DNA of 64,000 nucleotides from Reticulascus tulasneorum. Lineage: Eukaryota; Ascomycota; Sordariomycetes; Glomerellales; Reticulascaceae. The position numbers and the translations under genes are program-made. The stretch lies in contig LSAX01000002.1 of the NCBI GenBank assembly GCA_001557505.1, forward strand, positions 3,100,001 through 3,164,000. The letters run 5' to 3'. This document shows positions 58,188 through 64,000 of the stretch, one piece after another; position 1 is the stretch's first letter; each line of letters starts with the position of its first letter. Below the pieces are notes generated by a model that was not told the origin of the DNA, made no database searches, and saw only the letters and a program-made list of their open reading frames with translations.

Positions 58188-60487
58188 TTAGATCACGTAT
58201 CCCATAACCCAAACGCCGATCGCTATGCAAAATCCAATGTTGACCCCCGCATCCCAACGCGGCCCCGATGCCCCAGCACTGTCCTTCGAGGAAGTCTGTG
58301 GGGGTGTATCGGCCGTTACCGTAGCTGAAGGTTTTATGGTGGTGATGATGGTGGGTCCGAACGGGTACGGGAAGCTGAGGGTTGAGACTGAGATTCCGTC
58401 CGGACCTAGAGTGATGGTCTCGCCGCCCACTACAGTCGTCGTCTTTCCCGTCCCTGGCCCAACTGTGTAGGTCGAACCGCCGATCACAACTACCGACGGC
58501 CCTATTTGTGTAATCGTAGCACCGCCTACAATCTCGATTGCCACGTCTGATGGTCCAGCGTTGGGGCCGCCAATTGTCGTGCTATGGACAACGACACCCG
58601 ACGAGCCGATGACGATGGTGTCGTCGTCGATGATCTCTGTTCTCGCCGAGATCCCTGGGCCGTATGTGATTGTTGTTGACCGGATGACGACCACCGTCTT
58701 GCCAATGGCAGTGATCATTTCTCCTCCGGCTACCACAACCTCAGTCTGCACCACATTGGCAACAGGTACCGTCTCGCTGGGAAAAACGATACCACTCGGT
58801 CCAATCGTCACTGTCTGGCTTTTAATCACAGTAACCGACGCCGTAGGGCCGATGCTGAGGGTAGTGCCATCGATGACAACCACTGACGTTGACCCAGAAG
58901 GCGCCACCACCACCTCTAGCCCACCGGCAGTAGTAGTGGACCCTGGCACGAAGACTCCTCCAGGAGGCCCGGGCCGATCAATCGTAGACCCTCCGCCTAT
59001 CACTTGACTCGGATTGATGGTAAATGTCTCGCCGCCCACGGTAACCACAGTCGTCTTGGATGGCCCCAGATCCGTGATCGTCTTATCATTGATGATAACC
59101 TTGGTCGGAGCAGCTGTTACCACGAAGGTAGGGGTCGTCTGCTGCTTCATGCTTTGAGGCACGGCTGGCACATGCGGGCTGGGATTTCCAGCCTCAGTGG
59201 GACTTGGAGCATCCGGTTCGGCAGTAGGGTGCGGTCTGCCCTCTCGAGTATCTGTCGGCTCTTCATGTCCATAGCCAGGCGTGCTCACCGGCGAGAAGAT
59301 GACCGAGGGGTTCTTTTCTGTGGTTATAAAAGTGACGGTTTTGGAGGGTCTCGGGAGCAGCAGTAACGAGGTCGTCGTCTCGCCAGGCGATATGTTAATT
59401 GTAGGCTCAGCGCCAATTGTCTCGGAGGTGCACGACGTAACCCCCTTTTCTGTGCTGCAGATCACGGTAAATTGGTACGACTCCCTGGCCGATTGGCGCT
59501 TACACGTAGCAGGTGTAGTGATTGGAGGGTACGGCGGTGTGTAATCTGATGGATCTCCATAGAAAGTGGTGGTCTCTGTGTAGATGATTGAATACGTAGT
59601 CTCGTCTGCGTAAGGGACTTCCGTAATGCACATGTGGGGACCATCATCAGACTCCTCGGCAGGCGGCTCATCCGTCAGTGTTGAAGGGGAATCTCCCTTA
59701 GTCCTAGATGCCGAGTAGCGCGTGAATGACTGAGTCCTGTTGCTAGTCGGGGCCACTGAAAGTGTTCCATTCCACTTGGGAACAGGTGGTCGACTGTAAG
59801 TTGTTCTTGGTTTGAAAACCGTAGTGAAGCTTGATATGATCTTCGTGATTCGCGAAGTTTCCGGTACTACTGAGCTAGGCGGTATTGCCCATGAGCTAGC
59901 AATCGTTGAGGGTACCTTGATTCGATCTGTGGGGCTGGTCCTCGGCGATGTTAAGGGAGCAGGGGCTTCCGTCCGAGGAGTTGTCAGTGTTGTTACACCA
60001 CCAGGATCTCCGAAGAACTGCAGGACCATCTCATCAGAAGTCGAAGACGGTGAGCTGGCCGAGCTGGTTGGTACTCCACTGCCCTCTTCTCCCTCAGTCG
60101 GTGACTCGCCGCCATCCCCGTCAAGTATCGTCTGCGCTGGCGAGTCAACTGTTGAACTTATGCTGCCTGGTTTCGATGTGCTGATTGAATTTGGCGTGGT
60201 TATTGTAGAATCTGTTCTATCCTCCGCGGACAGCCCCGGCGCTATCGTACTTGTCTCAGCCGGAGCGTCCGGTATTAACGCGGGCGTTTGGCTTGATGAT
60301 GTGGTGATGATTGTGTGATTCGACTGCGGGAGCTGCCTCCAGACAATGGCGAGAGGATCTCCTAGGCGTAAATGTTAGAACTTCCAGAACCTAAAGCAAA
60401 GGTTCCAACGATGGACCAACCTCGTCTTATTGCAGCAACGGGGCGCGAACATGCCGCCAGGGAGAGCAGCAACAAAGAATGTTTCAT
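58188..60487 (-). CDS. Secreted GPI-anchored repeat-rich surface protein
   Basis: Exons on the minus strand are 60421-60487 and 58188-60361 (59-nt intron, GTTGGT, branch TTCTAAC, CCTAG), giving 746 aa. Exon 1 encodes a signal peptide, MKHSLLLLSLAACSRPVAA, and the frame then runs through exon 2 without a stop. Residues 25-300 are Ser/Thr/Pro-rich and likely O-mannosylated, with a four-Cys region near 265-325. From about 425 to 700, Gly/Val/Thr-rich units repeat every 25-35 residues, pattern VVxGGxTxTxGP. The C-terminus has small residues (DSAGASG) then a hydrophobic tail, as in GPI proteins. It probably sits in the cell wall or plasma membrane, as an adhesin or structural protein. I know no exact family. 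Confidence 0.78.
60362..60420 (-). other. Intron after the signal peptide exon
   Basis: 59 nt, GTTGGT to CGCCTAG with TTCTAAC as branch. Joins 22 codons plus one base to the long exon as GGA. Confidence 0.75.
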
Positions 60488-63400
60488 CCTGACTCGTCTC
60501 CCCCGAAGATGGTTCCCCAACCACAGCGCCTTGTGTGATTCGCCCCAGATGCCTTAAAGATCACCACGAATCGAAACCATTCAGTCGCGACAACAATGTG
60601 CCAAAGATTTGCTAATCGTCAACAACAAAACTCTACGCATGTCGCATGGCATCCACTGGTGCCGGCATCCACGTAGGAAAAGGAATAAAGGCGGAGGAGA
60701 AAGTGAAGGCACAGCTGAACGAGCGATCCTCCGCACCCTAAACGGCGTTAGAGGGGTTAATATGGCAGGTTACAGCATACGTACTTTACCACGTACTATG
60801 GGCCGTTGTAGGGGGGATGGGGGTCATCGTCCAGCATCTAGTTAGCGGCTTGCAGCCACAGCCTCCTCCGTCCTGGTATCTTGAATATGGAGCCTGGAAC
60901 TTGGAGGACATGGGTATGCCACCCACTCTCGCCCGCATAATCAGGGCTTTAAAGTGCCACGACCAGGCTATGGGCCGATTCATTTGAGATTCCCCGACCA
61001 CCGTCCCATTAGAACACTGGCGGACCCTAGTGTGAGAGCAGCCACCAGGGGGGGAGGGAATTGCCATTCAGGGTCAAGGGGGGTACCTGGGGTGAAGATA
61101 GGCATAGTCATGGGTTGTTACTGTGCACTAAGGTGTATCCAAGACGCCAGCCATCCAGCCCACATGCTGGATCTTTACCCACTCATCCCCATAACCGTCA
61201 CCCTGGGCCAGTAAAAACGCGTTCAAACGGCCTTCCTTGCTAGGGCAGGCACTGGACTCCCAGTGTCGGACCTTGGTGGCTGAATGGAAGAAAAAGACGG
61301 TTTGCCGATAGGTTACGTGTAATTATCCCCCGGACTGGGCAAACCACCCACTTGCAAGTGCCGCAAAACGTGGCTTTCACGACTTCCTCGGACATTGCCA
61401 ACTCAGCACGGATTTGACGTGTGATATGATGTGCACGTTTGTAGCTGGAGCACACTCGTGAAATGTGGCATTTCGCATCTTAGACTGCGAGGGAATCGTC
61501 TGATCATAATGACCAGACCTCGAAAGCACGCGAAGAGGGACAGTTGGGTCAATGTAAGTGCGAAACCGCAAGATGAGGGCTCCGCAAATGCATTTTGCGG
61601 AAGGATATGGTTTGTATCTTCAAGCTGAGGAACAGAGCCAGGTAGCCTGGCAGGTGCAGCCCGCAGGTCTAGCTGTACTGTGAATGGACCGGTTTAACCC
61701 CTTCTCTTTCATGTGGCAATATCGGCATCTTGTGTGTGCTCTTCTTCATTAGTGTACGAGCCGTGTTTGTGCTTCGGTCCGTCAAGCCACCGAATAAGCT
61801 GTCTGATTCTAAGTGCGAATGTGCTGTGTGCAAGAAAGGCCAGACAAGGCAGATTTCTTTCGCTTGCAACATCAATGATATCAGTCATGACGAAGTCGAC
61901 ATACTACGTATATCCCAAGCCCGGAAAGTTTGTGCACTACTTGCTTGTGCTACCGAAGTCCGGCAGAAGAAACCTTCAGAACAGACGGCACCGAGATTTG
62001 ATTTTGGGATGTCCCCAGCTCGAAGTCGAGTGTAGTTCCTAGTGCTGTTGTATTCAATTTTTGGGTCTGTGGGTTGTTTTCGGGTAATACCAGAGCGAGC
62101 GCCAGGTGTGGCTACATTGGATTTAGCCCCGAAATGGTGTGGCATACTATGGAGGTTAACGATTGCGATGGGGCTCCTTATTTCGCCCAGGAACTTGCCA
62201 GTGATACGCAGGATGATCTCTCTCCGACGGAATTCATGGCACGAAGTGGGTAGGTGCACGCTGTTTGATTCCCTAATGTATCTCCTGCCGCTAAAGACCC
62301 CACTGCTCTCAAGTAGCACGAAGGTAAATTATGTTGTTGCCTGGAAACATGCAATGCTGGATGGAGTGGCTGCAGGCCACAAAGGCCATGCGAACCATTT
62401 ACTGAAGACGGCATCGAAACTTCTTTGAGCTCTCCCGAATCTTGAACTGTGGGCCTGTAGGATGGCGCTTATGTCGTATTTGCATGTCCATCGACTGTGA
62501 GGAAATCCTGGTCCAAGCCGAAGGAGCGCATTGCGAGGACCATGCCTCAATCTGGTGCTACGGCATAATGGAAGAAGTCCTTAGTCGAGAAACCAAGCTC
62601 CGTGGCTGCAGCATCCGGTGCTGCATCACGATATGGCTTGTCGACACATGGCAAATGTGGCAGCTGGTCAGTGATCCGGTCCGCTTGTGGGTAAAACTTG
62701 TGTATGTCTTCAGGTAAGCCTGTACGGATCAGGACTCAGTTCTCACCCTTAACAAGGCTGGCAGATGTCATCTCGGCACATCTCCCTATGTATGGTGGAC
62801 TCCGATCAGATCGCGTGTAATGTGGAATACATAACAAACGCACGGCTTTCGTATTGATGTCAAACCCAGCATGGCGGCATTGCCTCTGATAAACCCCAGG
62901 TCCTTGAAGAAGTCCCGGCCTTCTGGCAGAACCGAGGACAACCGACTCTGGGACTGGTCGAGCTGGTCAGGATACCATACCGTTGGAAATGACAGACGAT
63001 GCCAAGATGGAACACACGGCCGGGCCAGACCCCAGAGTGAAGAACCTAGTTTTTACAGGCGGTATGTGCAGATAAGCAAAGGACCGCACGGGGTACAGAC
63101 GAAGGCAACTGAAGGTAGAGATACCATAGGCTATTGATTACAAGGCGCCCCATGTGTTGCGGGGGCAAGAATGCAGTTACCTGCGTGGCCTCTTGGGACA
63201 TCCATTGGGGCCGTTTTCGCCCTGAAGAGGGAAGCTGGTCTGCATTCCTTAGCATAGTAGCATCAACTTCGACAGGCGCACGCAAGCCATTTGCAAGTTC
63301 CGCCTGGGTCTATGTTGCAAGGTGTGCTGTGCACATGACACTACACGTCGGGACAGTTCGCATGCCGGATAAAGAGGTCGATAACACACAGTCTCATTAA

Positions 63401-64000
63401 GTTATGATCGGCAATCATTCAAAACAATGATCCGTTGCACTGAGAGCCGACATTCTCTTCTACCCTGTGAGTCAGATCTTTCCTCTCTCGCTGCAAGAAG
63501 AGTTGTCGATTGTGACGGCCTGTATGTAGCAAGGGCTGGATGGAGTCGTTATTGACGCGAGCAAAAAGAACCTTGAAGGAGATGTGATGGCGATAATGGT
63601 GCATTAGGTAGTTAGGCCCCTCAGCAGAAGTCCCCTAGCCTAGGTAAAGCGAGGAAAGTGCGGCGGCGACAGCTTACTTGGCACCTGGAAAGGTCCCTTT
63701 TTTGTGGTATCGGTAGCGGAGGTGGCATTTTCGACCAGGCTCGGTCGATGTCGATCCATGCAACCGCGTGGACTAATTGTCCAAGACCCTGAGGCCGGAT
63801 GTGGAAGGCGGATGTTGGCTGCATTCGTGTGCCCAATCAGCAGGATGGACAAGCGAAAAGACAAAGTGTGGAGAAGCCAGCTGGGTGAGCTGCACTAGTC
63901 AGGCTTTTCGGTATCTGGGCTGCAAGTCACATCCATCAACAACAAACTGTGTGAGGTAGATGAAGGAGACGGGGGAGGATCCAATCTTGCCTCGTCTTTC
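60488..64000. other. 3.5-kb region without a recognisable gene
   Basis: Upstream of the surface-protein gene, running to the right edge. Open frames of 60-145 codons lie on both strands at 61700-62430 and 62870-63140. None has recognisable motifs or supporting splice structure. Some could be exons of a gene that continues past the edge. Confidence 0.5.

Noticed and set aside
61885..62428. Overlapping frames of 128-144 codons on both strands
   Set aside because: Mutually antisense, no motifs and no splice context.

Overview
The window is nuclear DNA of a filamentous ascomycete (Pezizomycotina, probably Sordariomycetes). The evidence is many short GT-AG introns of about 48-70 nt with CTRAY-type branch sites, genes on both strands with moderate GC, and fungal families: squalene epoxidase, a Clr2 silencing factor, the Bre2 subunit of COMPASS, and a GPI-anchored wall protein. 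No tRNA, rRNA, CRISPR array or intact transposon was seen. Exon models were built by hand from frame continuity, splice motifs and family conservation.

Layout. 1-962: 3' part of an unknown low-complexity gene that continues past the left edge. 5360-8557: ALG5 (+) converging on squalene epoxidase ERG1 (-). 9583-12735: a PPR-like mitochondrial protein (-). 14414-15861: a seven-exon aldo-keto reductase (+). 17306-18031: a doubtful membrane ORF. 18433-21780: BUB3 (-) and eIF2 alpha (+), divergent from one 459-bp intergenic region. 22317-27087: IMP2 (inner-membrane protease), an MME1-type mitochondrial carrier and BRE2, in tandem (+). 27396-30121: an unknown single-pass membrane protein and NSE1 (both -). 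32165-36541: an unknown polytopic membrane protein and CLR2 (both +). 38190-39390: a three-module CxxC zinc-ribbon protein (-). 39391-49850: about 10.5 kb with no recognisable gene. 49851-53363: a UFO1-like F-box/WD/UIM protein (+). 58188-60487: a secreted, GPI-anchored, repeat-rich surface protein (-). 60488-64000: no recognisable gene.

These are mostly housekeeping genes: N-glycosylation and sterol synthesis, mitochondrial maintenance, chromatin and genome integrity (Bre2, Clr2, Nse1, Bub3), translation initiation, and ubiquitin ligation (Nse1, Ufo1-like). There is no sign of an operon or a biosynthetic cluster. The less-described material is the zinc-ribbon protein with its stop-free 57-nt intron, the divergent 10.5-kb gap beside it, the polytopic membrane protein, the surface repeat protein, and several unusual splice structures (a GC-AG intron in eIF2 alpha, a 10-nt first coding exon in BUB3, a NAGNAG acceptor in the reductase).
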